Shown here one piece after another: positions 32,871-41,013 of a DNA stretch of 64,000 bases (its first letter is position 1; every line of letters begins with the position of its first letter). This DNA comes from Levilactobacillus huananensis (lineage in GTDB: Bacteria; Bacillota; Bacilli; Lactobacillales; Lactobacillaceae). A program made the translations under genes and the position numbers. Location of the stretch: assembly GCF_003946145.1 (NCBI RefSeq), contig NZ_RHOC01000005.1:1-64000 (forward strand), read 5' to 3'. A model generated the notes under the pieces. It was not told where the DNA came from, did no database searches, and was given only the letters and a program-made list of their open reading frames with translations.

Positions 32871-34211
32871 CTATTGTTGTTCAGCGTCGCGGTCACGCCA
32901 CTTTTTCCGCATGCCCTTGTTCTTGGTATGCCGATTCTTATGCTTTTTTTTCTTTTGACCTGGAGCAGCTGGCGCCTTAGTCGACGCCTTGGGTGTCGTA
33001 GTCGTGGCGACCGCTGCCTTAGCAGCGACATGACCAGGAGCCTTAGCTTGTGGCGTCGCAGCTTGTTTCGCGGTCGGTGCAGCACTTGCTGGCACCTTAG
33101 GGGCAACCGGACGCTCAGTAGTCAAACGACGATTCCCGAAATAAACGGGAACAAGATCATAATCAGTCTCTTTGAGGAGCTTCTTTAAGTCGCGCAAGTC
33201 GTGGTCATCACCCAGACTGATCACTTGACCAGGTTCACCCATCCGACCCGTTCGGCCGGCTCGGTGCACATACTCATTAATTGATTGTGGCAAGTCATAG
33301 TTAATGACAGCTGGTAGCTTGGGGATGTCTAACCCCCGTGCCGCAACATCGGTCGTCAACAGCAATCGCGTTCTGCCCAGACGGAAGTCCTGTAAGGCCT
33401 TTTCCCGTTGAACCTGACGCAAATCACTGGTCAGACTAGTCGCCGAGATGTGATCATGATAGAACCGTGAAGCTGTGTGTTGCAAAGCATTAGTCTGCTT
33501 AAAAAACACCAACGCCCGGAAATTAGGCATCGACAAGAGGCGCTTTAACATCTGATCACGCTTGCCCATTCCGACCTGCAAGAGCCCATGGCGCACGGTC
33601 CCTTGGGTCTGGTCTTCGGCCCGGACGTCAATTCGCTCAACATCCTGACCGAACCACTTGTCCAATTCGTGAAGAATTGGCGTATCGGTCGCGGAGAAGA
33701 AACCGAGTTGCACGTCAGCCGGTGCGGCCTGAGCAATCGCTCTAACCGTGTCTAAAGTGTCCCCTGTTAGAAGATCATCAGCTTCATCAACAATCATCAG
33801 GCTTACTAAGTGAAGCTTAAGCTTGCGGTCACTGACCAGGTTGAGTACCCGACCTGGCGTTCCAACGATCACTTCGGGACGCTTCTTCAGACGCTCCGTC
33901 TGGCGCTTCACGTTGGCCCCCCCGGTTAAGGCAACAACTTTCAAATCCAGGAGCTTGGCCCAGTCACGCATGACCCGACTCGTCTGAATAGCAAGTTCTT
34001 GAGAAGGTTCCAGCACAATAAGCTGAATACCATCCCCAGGAAGCAAGTTGGCTAAGGCCGGTAAGGTGAAGGCCACGGTCTTCCCGGACCCTGTTGGTGC
34101 CAGGCCTAGGACGTTATGGTCGCCAACCATGGTGTCATAGACCGCCGTTTGGATCGCAGTTGGTTCGGTGTAACCTAGGTCCTTAAAATGGGCCTCAAAT
34201 TGTTTTAACAT
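32871..34211 (-). CDS. DEAD-box RNA helicase
   Basis: A 446-aa ATP-dependent RNA helicase. Q motif near GYTEPTAIQ, Walker A APTGSGKT, TGGA, GTPGR, Walker B VDEADDLL, SAT (FFSATDT), and C-terminal domain motifs TDVAARGLDIP and HRAGRTGRMG are all present. A 75-residue tail rich in Ala, Lys and Pro ends in KKKKHKNRHTKN, a typical basic RNA-binding extension. Closest known types are CshB/YfmL-like helicases in ribosome assembly and cold growth, but the exact orthologue is not clear. AGAGGATACGAT precedes the ATG. Confidence 0.9.
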   Translation of the reverse strand: MLKQFEAHFKDLGYTEPTAIQTAVYDTMVGDHNVLGLAPTGSGKTVAFTLPALANLLPGDGIQLIVLEPSQELAIQTSRVMRDWAKLLDLKVVALTGGANVKRQTERLKKRPEVIVGTPGRVLNLVSDRKLKLHLVSLMIVDEADDLLTGDTLDTVRAIAQAAPADVQLGFFSATDTPILHELDKWFGQDVERIDVRAEDQTQGTVRHGLLQVGMGKRDQMLKRLLSMPNFRALVFFKQTNALQHTASRFYHDHISATSLTSDLRQVQREKALQDFRLGRTRLLLTTDVAARGLDIPKLPAVINYDLPQSINEYVHRAGRTGRMGEPGQVISLGDDHDLRDLKKLLKETDYDLVPVYFGNRRLTTERPVAPKVPASAAPTAKQAATPQAKAPGHVAAKAAVATTTTPKASTKAPAAPGQKKKKHKNRHTKNKGMRKKWRDRDAEQQ

Positions 34212-34228
34212 ATCGTATCCTCTTTTTC

Positions 34229-35230
34229 TTAGTTTTGGTCAGCTGGAAAACGGAGATTCCCCGCTACTCGGAGATCAAATAGTACTTGGTTCACGGTCAG
34301 ACTCCATTTGAGCCAACGACGATAATCGGCCACATTCTGTGGGGCATCGGGGTCCTGTAAGACTCGCGCAAAGTCCTCCATTTCTGGAATCATTGGGTTT
34401 GACAGCGCCGGTTCACTAAGATTTTGTTCCTGACCAGTGGCATCACGGAATACGACATGCGTCAATTCACCCGCGCTGTCCATAGCAATTGTGTCCTTCA
34501 ACCCATAGATCTCGGACTCAGCTGTTGAATTACTGGTCTTCCCAAAGTTCACAGCAACGTCGAAGTCCGCATAGCGCAATACTGCAAGCCCTTTGCCATC
34601 CGCACCGGTGGCAATCATCGTTGGAAAGTACGAGACCGTCTCCGGTTGGCCGAACAAAGCCACCGCCAGGTAAACCGGATAGACACCAAGATCCTGAAGG
34701 GCCCCACCAGAAAATTCTGGGGTGAAGACATTAGGCCGGCCACCAGCCAACACTTGGTCGTATCGTGACGAATACTTCATGTAGGTCAGGTTAGCCCCTT
34801 GAATTGTAGGTAATCCCGCCATGGCCCGTTCGATCTGGTGGAAGTTAGGCGTGTGAACATGCCGTGCAGCTTCGAAAAACTTCACCTTGGGATGTTGTGC
34901 CAAGGCCGCCTGAATCGCTATCATCTCACGCCGATTACTGAAGGCAGGCTTCTCGACGATAAGTGAGATATCATGTTTAATGGCTTCAAGGGCTTGGGCA
35001 AAATGCAAACTGTTCGGTGAGGCAATGTACACCACGTCTAAGCCAGCTTGCGCCAACATCTGAGTGTAATCCGTGTAATTAACCTGCGCATGGTTCCGTT
35101 CTCCGAAGGCTTTGGCTGTTGCGACCTCCCGCGAATAAATCCCGGCTAGCTCATATTGTTGGCTCGCTTCAGCCGCCTCAACTAACTGTTGCGTAATCCA
35201 ATTCGTTCCAACCGTTCCTAATCGAATCAT
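34229..35230 (-). CDS. Gfo/Idh/MocA family oxidoreductase
   Basis: A 333-aa NAD(P)-dependent sugar-type dehydrogenase. The Rossmann domain starts MIRLGTVGTNWIT; VVYIASPNSLHFAQA and IVEKPAFSN (the conserved EKP) follow, and the C-terminal domain has FSGGALQDLGVYPVYLA. Substrate unknown. The ATG at 35230 is set by GGGAGGTAACG; it precedes the helicase gene by 17 nt, so the two are probably cotranscribed. Confidence 0.88.
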   Translation of the reverse strand: MIRLGTVGTNWITQQLVEAAEASQQYELAGIYSREVATAKAFGERNHAQVNYTDYTQMLAQAGLDVVYIASPNSLHFAQALEAIKHDISLIVEKPAFSNRREMIAIQAALAQHPKVKFFEAARHVHTPNFHQIERAMAGLPTIQGANLTYMKYSSRYDQVLAGGRPNVFTPEFSGGALQDLGVYPVYLAVALFGQPETVSYFPTMIATGADGKGLAVLRYADFDVAVNFGKTSNSTAESEIYGLKDTIAMDSAGELTHVVFRDATGQEQNLSEPALSNPMIPEMEDFARVLQDPDAPQNVADYRRWLKWSLTVNQVLFDLRVAGNLRFPADQN

Positions 35231-35396
35231 ATCGTTACCTCCCAAGATAAGTTCTAATTAGCTTCATTTTAACAGTCACAGCAAGGCAAGCATAGCGTCA
35301 TCATTAATTTTCTTAAAATCCAAGGGAATTATGACGAGTTTTCCCGATAAAAATGTTATATTGAAGTTAATTACTTAATCAAGGGAGGGATTACTG

Positions 35397-35768
35397 GTGA
35401 AAGGTCGGGATATCGCACTTTTCGGCGTTTCACTTGTGGCTGGTTTGACTGGTGGCTTTTCATTACACCGCAAGAAAAAGAACCAGCCGAGTGAATCACC
35501 ACTATTTTATGTCGGAACGTGGCAGTTTGTTGATCCCCACAATCATCGCCACCACCGGTTGGAAATCAGTCCTAATCTTGACGTGCAGATCGATAATCAT
35601 CCCCTTAAGGTTCGTGTCAAAGACCTTGATGAACATCAGCTCACCTTCCAGGATAAATTCGGTTATCATCTAACCATCCACGCCAACGAACGCCAACCCA
35701 TTTCATTTTTTGATGAGGCCGACGATTGTACTTATACGATGCAGCCACTGCAAAAACCAAATGAATAG
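35397..35768 (+). CDS. DUF4828 family protein
   Basis: A 123-aa protein found in lactobacilli, function unknown. It has a short N-terminal hydrophobic stretch (about 5-20, IALFGVSLVAGLTGG), a basic patch RKKKN, and a small beta-rich domain with FYVGTWQFVDPHNHRHHRLEI and LTFQDKFGYHLTI. Possibly membrane-anchored. The GTG at 35397 follows AAGGGAGG by 8 nt. Monocistronic and ends at a bidirectional terminator shared with the GH25-like gene. Confidence 0.78.
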   Translation: MKGRDIALFGVSLVAGLTGGFSLHRKKKNQPSESPLFYVGTWQFVDPHNHRHHRLEISPNLDVQIDNHPLKVRVKDLDEHQLTFQDKFGYHLTIHANERQPISFFDEADDCTYTMQPLQKPNE

Positions 35769-35781
35769 ATCTAATGCAAAA

Positions 35782-35839
35782 AAACAAAATGTCGTTGATT
35801 CGCCAGGCACATATGCCCGTCGAACTAACGACATTTTTT
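35782..35839. terminator. Bidirectional terminator
   Basis: Arms AAAATGTCGTT and AACGACATTTT (35786-35796 and 35827-35837) with inner ATTCG/CGAAC pairing, flanked by A-run and T-run. It serves the convergent DUF4828 and GH25-like genes. Confidence 0.75.
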
Positions 35840-36610
35840 CTATTTAATAAAAGTTTTCCAGTCCTGCTTACTGCCATTAAACACAGAACGTGAGACTGGC
35901 TGGCTCTGATTACTCTGAGATAGAGACCCGTCAGCGTTATACTCGATGAATTTAACCTCGCGACCGTGGCTTTTCAGCTTTCCGCCCGCAGACCACTTGG
36001 CCTGGCTAGACAGTACAGGGTCCACGAACTGCGTCATTACCGTCTGATTAGCAAAGATAATCACACCCTGCTGATACCCACTACTGAATAAATTAACTAG
36101 TTTTTTTAGCTTCTGACCCTGACTTGCCATACTGGCGTTGTTATTGTTGTATTGGTCGTAATAATTAACGGATACTCGAATCGGTAAAGTCCCCGTATCT
36201 TGACCAACAGTATCCTTAAAATGAGCGTATTGCTGGGACGCAGAAGAAGTAAAACTAAACGTGTGTGCCACCCCAACCTGAATATTGGCTCCCTGACACC
36301 GCGAATAGTTATCACTAAAATCGTCATCAGTATACGTCGCACCAGAAGTCGCCTGCAAGTAAACAAACGCCGACTTCTGTGATAGCTGTTGGAAATCGAC
36401 ATAGCCGCTATCTTGGTTCAGGGTCACGCCTCGAATTGGGTAAGTGGCCAATTGCTCACGCTGATACTGCTGCCACTGATTCCAGCCAAACACCCCGGAT
36501 CCGAGAATCACTAAAACTAATAAAACGATTAACCAGCGTCGCCGACGTCGATGAGGGTGACGAAAAGTGTCGTCATAAATAGGTTGATAGTCTCTTCGTT
36601 TCACCGTCAA
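35840..36610 (-). CDS. GH25-like membrane-anchored protein, catalytic residues lost
   Basis: A 256-aa protein with a basic cytosolic N-terminus, one membrane helix (about 27-45) and an extracellular GH25 (lysozyme/muramidase) fold. Fold landmarks are visible: AFVYLQATSG, DDDFSDNYSRCQGANIQVGVAHTFSF, VIIFANQ and the end VFNGSKQDWKTF. The catalytic positions are changed: the family GxDVS becomes GVTLN, and the DVE pair in LPxxxDVEY becomes SVN in LPIRVSVNY; ATEG becomes ATSG. It is therefore probably an inactive wall-binding pseudoenzyme. Start: TTG at 36610 lies 8 nt after GAGGAAG; a GTG at 36604 is the alternative. Confidence 0.78.
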   Translation of the reverse strand: MTVKRRDYQPIYDDTFRHPHRRRRRWLIVLLVLVILGSGVFGWNQWQQYQREQLATYPIRGVTLNQDSGYVDFQQLSQKSAFVYLQATSGATYTDDDFSDNYSRCQGANIQVGVAHTFSFTSSASQQYAHFKDTVGQDTGTLPIRVSVNYYDQYNNNNASMASQGQKLKKLVNLFSSGYQQGVIIFANQTVMTQFVDPVLSSQAKWSAGGKLKSHGREVKFIEYNADGSLSQSNQSQPVSRSVFNGSKQDWKTFIK

Positions 36611-36661
36611 TCACCGCACTTCCTCACCAACAAGAATTTATCCTCTATTATACCATGTTGG

Positions 36662-37567
36662 TTAGGATTCATCTCGCGTGTGTTCAATCACATCGCGCAC
36701 CCGTGTTAAGACAGGTTGGGTCCGTGAAGAAATACGCAAGACTGTCATCATAAAAAGGCTGTCGAGAATCGTTAATTGTGAAATCAACGAATACATCCCC
36801 TCAGATCGATACTTCACTTCGTCCGTTAAGGAAAGGAAGGTCACAGCGGCGGCCTGCGCCAATTCGGACCCACTGTAACTGGTAATCACAATGATGGCCA
36901 CACCATTACGTGTGAGTTCCCGCACAATTTGTAATGTTTCGTGATTTCTACCAGAGTGAGAAATCACGATGGCACAATCATCAGCGGTCATCTTAGCGGC
37001 CTGCATTAACTGAATGTCGTAATCTGGATGGTAAACCACGTTCAGTGATGTTCTAAGAAATTTGTGATAACCATCCAATGCCGCGATGGAAGAACCCCCT
37101 AACCCGAAGAAGGCTAGGGTCTTAGCATTGATAATTTTCAATACCGCGCGCGCTAAATCATCTTCATTTAGAGCATCATTCGTCGCCCGCAACGAGTTCA
37201 CCGAAAATCGAAATGTTTTGTTGGCAATTGTTGCCAGTGAATCTCCTTCGGCTAACTCTGGAAAAGAACTTTGTTGTGGGGTCATAGCGGCCGCAGTGTG
37301 GGCCAGTGCCATCGTAAATTCACGATAGTTGGCATAATCCATTCGTTTGACGAAACGAGAGATCGTCGCTGTGGAAACATTGGACGCCGCTGCTAACTCC
37401 TTAATGGTCATTTCACTAACTACTGCAGGATTATCTAAAGCTAATTGTGCCACCTTTTTTTCAGTCCGGGACAATTGATCATAAGTCCCGCGAATCTTGC
37501 CAATCGTTGAGCGTGCGATAATCGCAGCCCCCTTTCTGGAAAAAACAAATTTTACTTTTGTAAACAT
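36662..37567 (-). CDS. RpiR/MurR-type transcriptional regulator of the gnt genes
   Basis: About 300 aa. N-terminal HTH_6 domain (SRTEKKVAQLALDNP, VSTATISRFVKRMDY) and a C-terminal SIS sugar-phosphate-binding domain (LAFFGLGGSSIAALDGYHKFLR, CAIVISHSGRNHETLQ, IVITSYSGSELAQAA). Divergent from gntK-gntP, so it most likely senses a gluconate-pathway intermediate and controls them. The ATG at 37567 has no ribosome site and overlaps a possible -10. A perfect AGAAAGGGGG lies just before an in-frame ATT (37522) and ATC (37519), which give the usual family N-terminal length, so a non-ATG start is quite possible. Confidence 0.85.
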   Translation of the reverse strand: MFTKVKFVFSRKGAAIIARSTIGKIRGTYDQLSRTEKKVAQLALDNPAVVSEMTIKELAAASNVSTATISRFVKRMDYANYREFTMALAHTAAAMTPQQSSFPELAEGDSLATIANKTFRFSVNSLRATNDALNEDDLARAVLKIINAKTLAFFGLGGSSIAALDGYHKFLRTSLNVVYHPDYDIQLMQAAKMTADDCAIVISHSGRNHETLQIVRELTRNGVAIIVITSYSGSELAQAAAVTFLSLTDEVKYRSEGMYSLISQLTILDSLFMMTVLRISSRTQPVLTRVRDVIEHTRDES

Positions 37568-37575
37568 TTTACAGC

Positions 37576-37595
37576 ATTTCACTTGAAATGTGAAA
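37576..37595. promoter_or_regulatory. Overlapping palindromes, likely RpiR-type operator
   Basis: ATTTCA-CT-TGAAAT (37576-37589) is a perfect dyad, and TTTCAC-N7-GTGAAA (37577-37595) is a second perfect dyad sharing its bases. They cover the -35 of the gntK promoter and lie in the regulator-gntK divergent region. TTTCA/TGAAA half-sites are common in RpiR-family operators; binding is inferred. Confidence 0.6.
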
Positions 37596-37611
37596 CTTCT
37601 TTTCATATAAT
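37583..37611 (+). promoter_or_regulatory. Promoter of gntK-gntP
   Basis: -35 TTGAAA (37583-37588) and -10 TATAAT (37606-37611), 17-bp spacing; the leader is about 155 nt. Confidence 0.8.
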
Positions 37612-37711
37612 GTGGTTGGTAGAGAAAATTAGAGTTCATCTGATAGTGGCCGTTCGTGTAACCGCTACCTTACCCACAGCGCATTCATTGCGTTGTTAGA
37701 CCAGATACGTT

Positions 37712-37741
37712 AAGGTTCAAGGGTGATGACCTTCTTTTTTT
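37712..37741 (+). terminator. Possible attenuator in the gntK leader
   Basis: AAGGT/ACCTT plus TCA/TGA pairs around a 4-nt loop, followed by C and seven T residues (37735-37741), all within the 5' leader 33 nt before gntK. It looks like a weak intrinsic terminator, which would allow conditional read-through. Confidence 0.4.
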
Positions 37742-37773
37742 CACGATAATCGCACCACGAAAGGACGAGCACT

Positions 37774-39324
37774 ATGGACTACATGATTGGGGTCGATATT
37801 GGGACGACCAGTGTCAAGACCGTATTGTATGATACAACGGGTAAGATGCAGGGCTATTCTAACAACCTCTATCCCCTCTATCAGGATGTGCCTGACATGG
37901 CCGAAGAAGACCCAGAAGAAATTTTCTCCGCGATCATTGATGGCTTAACGACGGTTCTGCGAAAGGCAGACCTTAAGAATGGTCAACTTCACGGCGTTTC
38001 TTTCTCCGCCGCAATGCACAGTCTAATTCTGTTAGACAGCGATCACAAACCTTTGACCCGTGCCATCACTTGGGCAGATAATCGGGCAGTCAAGTACGCT
38101 GATGAGCTCCGTGAAAACGGTGTGGGAAAACAATTGTACGAAAAGACTGGGACGCCTATTCACCCCATGACACCACTGAGCAAGCTGATCTGGCTTCGTC
38201 ATGAACAACCAGATCTCTTTAAGCAAGCACGTTGGTTCGTCGGTATCAAAGAATACGTGCTCTACAAGCTCTTTGGCGTTATGCAAGAAGACTATTCAAT
38301 TGCTAACGCAACGGGTCTTTTCAATATCTTCAAGATGGATTGGGACGACCAAGCCTTAGAAGTTGCTGGGATTACACGTGATCAATTACCGAAGTTAGTT
38401 GATACCACGGACCAAGTCACAGGAATGAAGGCTGACTATGCCGGTGTCATCGGTATCGATCCTCAAACGCCCTTTATCATGGGGGCTTCCGATGGTCCCT
38501 TAGCTAACCTCGGCGTCAATGCCATTAACCCTGGTGTCGTTGCCGTTACTATCGGAACTTCTGGCGCCGTACGGGTTGTGACTGACAAACCGAAGATTGA
38601 CCCTAAGGGCCGTGTCTTCTGTTACTACCTTTCCAAAGACCATTGGGTCGTTGGTGGTCCCGTCAATAACGGGGGAATCGTCTTCCGTTGGGTTCGTGAT
38701 CAACTCTTCGCACCAGAAAAGCTGACGGCTGAACAGATGCACGTCGACTCATATGACCTGTTGACGGAAATCGCTTCAAAGATTCCAGCCGGTTCCGACG
38801 GACTAATCTTCCACCCATTCTTAGGTGGCGAACGGGCACCAATCTGGGATGCCAATGCACGTGGTTCCTTCTTCGGCTTAACGCGGACCCACTCCAGAGC
38901 ACACATGGTTCGTGCTGCTCTGGAAGGGATTGTCTACAACCTCTACACGGTCATGTTGGCCTTAGAAGAAGTTGTTGGCAAGCCATCTAGCATCCAAGCT
39001 ACCGGTGGTTTCGCCCGCTCTGCTCTCTGGCGTCAAATGTTAGCCGACATCTTTGAACAAGACGTCACGATTCCAGAAAGTCCTGAAGGAACGGCCTTAG
39101 GTGCCGCAACGTTAGGCATGTACGCTTTAGGAATGATTGACGACCTTTCAGCCGTTAAGAACTTCGTGGGTGTCACGAATGTTCACCACCCTAACCCAGA
39201 AACCTATGATGCTTACCGGGCCTTGGTCCCAATTTACATTCGCCTGAGTCGTCAGTTGCAATCCGAATACAAGAATATTGCGGAATATCAACGGACTCAC
39301 GTTCATGATCTAGAGAAGAAATAA
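37774..39324 (+). CDS. gntK: Gluconokinase (FGGY family)
   Basis: Phosphorylates gluconate to 6-phosphogluconate for the pentose phosphate/phosphoketolase route. A 516-aa FGGY-type kinase: N-terminal MIGVDIGTTSVKTVLYD, substrate region MHSLILLD and ITWADNRA, ATP domain with GTSGAVRVV, FHPFLGGERAPIWDANARGSFFGL and ATGGFARSALWRQMLADI. Length and motifs fit FGGY gluconate kinases rather than the small GntK/GntV type. GAAAGGACGAGCACT precedes the ATG. First gene of the gntK-gntP unit under the divergent RpiR regulator. Confidence 0.92.
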   Translation: MDYMIGVDIGTTSVKTVLYDTTGKMQGYSNNLYPLYQDVPDMAEEDPEEIFSAIIDGLTTVLRKADLKNGQLHGVSFSAAMHSLILLDSDHKPLTRAITWADNRAVKYADELRENGVGKQLYEKTGTPIHPMTPLSKLIWLRHEQPDLFKQARWFVGIKEYVLYKLFGVMQEDYSIANATGLFNIFKMDWDDQALEVAGITRDQLPKLVDTTDQVTGMKADYAGVIGIDPQTPFIMGASDGPLANLGVNAINPGVVAVTIGTSGAVRVVTDKPKIDPKGRVFCYYLSKDHWVVGGPVNNGGIVFRWVRDQLFAPEKLTAEQMHVDSYDLLTEIASKIPAGSDGLIFHPFLGGERAPIWDANARGSFFGLTRTHSRAHMVRAALEGIVYNLYTVMLALEEVVGKPSSIQATGGFARSALWRQMLADIFEQDVTIPESPEGTALGAATLGMYALGMIDDLSAVKNFVGVTNVHHPNPETYDAYRALVPIYIRLSRQLQSEYKNIAEYQRTHVHDLEKK

Positions 39325-39501
39325 GTGCCCCCACTTATATTTTCTGAAACACCGATAGAATTGGGGCGAAAATTTATCGATTGTTAAATTTTGACCTATA
39401 CAAAAAAGATTCTGTCGGGTAAAATGTGTTTACTATATTGATTGGTCGGTGTTTACACAGCGGCCTTTCAAAATTTATTAGATGAAAGGGCTTACTTCCA
39501 A

Positions 39502-40860
39502 ATGGAACTTTTAGCTTTAGTCATCGGGGTTATCTTTCTATTGGTCCTCATTATTCGTTTCAAGATCAATACGTTCGTTTCCCTGATTCTGACCTCTGTC
39601 CTTACTGCTATGCTACTGGGGATGGACTTAACCAAAATCGCCGCAACCATCGAAACAGGGATTGGGAGCCAACTTGGTGAACTTTCCTTAGTCTTCGGTT
39701 TCGGAGCTATGCTGGGTCGGTTAGTCGCCGACGCCGGTGGTGCTTACATGATTGCCACGACCTTAATTGATCGTTTCGGTAAGAAACGTCTGCAACTTGC
39801 TATCATGCTTGCTTCATTTATTTTAGGAATTGCCCTCTTCTTCGAAGTTGGGATGGTCCTCTTAATTCCTATCGTCTTCGCCATCGCGGTTGAAGCCGAT
39901 GTTCCAATTCTCTACTTAGGGATTTCCATGGCCGCTGCTCTGTCAGTGACCCACGGATTCCTGCCACCTCACCCAGCACCAGTTGCTATTTCTGCTGTGT
40001 TAGGCGCTAATGATGGGAAAGTCCTACTCTTCGGTTTGGTTGTCGCAATTCCTGCCGCAATCATCGCCGGTCCTCTGTTCACCAAGCTCGCACAGCGTTA
40101 CGCGCCTACAGCCTTCGAACAGAAGGGTAACCTTTCTTCCTTAGGTGAAGTTAAGACCTTCAAGCCTTCAGAAGCCCCTAGCTTCGGCCTATCTGTCTTG
40201 ACTTCCCTCTTCCCTGTTATCTTGATGGCCATCACGACTATCTACAAGATGACGGTGGATGGCGGTGCAACACCAGCCAAGAACGCCAGCATGTTAGACC
40301 AAATCGTGGCCTTGATTGGTGATCCTGCGATTGCAATGTTAATCTCGCTGATCGTGGCTATGTTCACGATGGGCTGGGGTCGGAAGCGTAAGACTGCCGA
40401 CATCATGGCAACGTTGGAAAATGCCGTGAAGTCAATTGCTATGCTGCTGTTAGTTATCGGTGGTGGTGGGGCCTTCAAACAAGTCCTCATCGACGGTGGT
40501 GTTGGTAAAGAAGTTGCCAAGATCTTTATCGACTCCAATATGTCCCCACTGGTCTTAGGTTGGTTGGTCGCTGTGGTTCTGCGTGTTGCTTTAGGATCCG
40601 CTACCGTGGCTTCCTTGACTGCCGCCGGAATTGTGGCCCCATTGATGGCTCAAGCCGGTGTTGACCCTGCCCTGATGGTGCTTGCCATTGGTGCTGGTTC
40701 CTTAGCCGCCTCTCACGTGAACGATGCCGGGTTCTGGATGTTCCGCGAATACTTCGATTTGACTGTTAAGCAAACCTTGAGTATTTGGACCGTCTTGGAA
40801 ACCGTAATCGCCGTGGTAGGGTTGGTCATTGTTCTGCTTTTGAATATGGCCTTCCACTAA
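39502..40860 (+). CDS. gntP: GntP-family gluconate permease (paralogue 2)
   Basis: A 452-aa gluconate permease with about 12-14 membrane helices and the same landmarks as the copy at 30639-31994 (FGFGAMLGRLVADAGGAYMIA, FKQVLIDGGVGK, SHVNDAGFWMFREYFDL). It lies 177 nt after gntK on the same strand and is the operon's gluconate importer. The ATG at 39502 matches the family start (MELLALVIGV) and has AAAGGG 11 nt upstream; a frame extension to 39442 is rejected. No terminator is seen between gntK and gntP. Confidence 0.93.
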   Translation: MELLALVIGVIFLLVLIIRFKINTFVSLILTSVLTAMLLGMDLTKIAATIETGIGSQLGELSLVFGFGAMLGRLVADAGGAYMIATTLIDRFGKKRLQLAIMLASFILGIALFFEVGMVLLIPIVFAIAVEADVPILYLGISMAAALSVTHGFLPPHPAPVAISAVLGANDGKVLLFGLVVAIPAAIIAGPLFTKLAQRYAPTAFEQKGNLSSLGEVKTFKPSEAPSFGLSVLTSLFPVILMAITTIYKMTVDGGATPAKNASMLDQIVALIGDPAIAMLISLIVAMFTMGWGRKRKTADIMATLENAVKSIAMLLLVIGGGGAFKQVLIDGGVGKEVAKIFIDSNMSPLVLGWLVAVVLRVALGSATVASLTAAGIVAPLMAQAGVDPALMVLAIGAGSLAASHVNDAGFWMFREYFDLTVKQTLSIWTVLETVIAVVGLVIVLLLNMAFH

Positions 40861-40874
40861 ACTTAATTTTAATG

Positions 40875-40911
40875 AAAACACCGCCGAGAGTGATCTCAGC
40901 GGTGTTTTTTT
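40875..40911 (+). terminator. Terminator of gntK-gntP
   Basis: Stem AACACCGC.GAGA/TCTC.GCGGTGTT with a 4-nt loop and seven T residues. Confidence 0.88.
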
Positions 40912-40964
40912 ATGGTGATTGACGTCTCTCTCAGCCATTTTTAACCATTACGAAAAGGTCAACG

Positions 40965-40973
40965 TGCTATAAT
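40965..40973 (+). promoter_or_regulatory. Extended -10 promoter of the APC permease gene
   Basis: TGCTATAAT with -10 TATAAT at 40968-40973, 41 bp before the TTG start; no clear -35. Confidence 0.6.
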
Positions 40974-41013
40974 GTAAAAATCAGTCATTCGTGAGTATAA
41001 AGGAGTTTTGACA

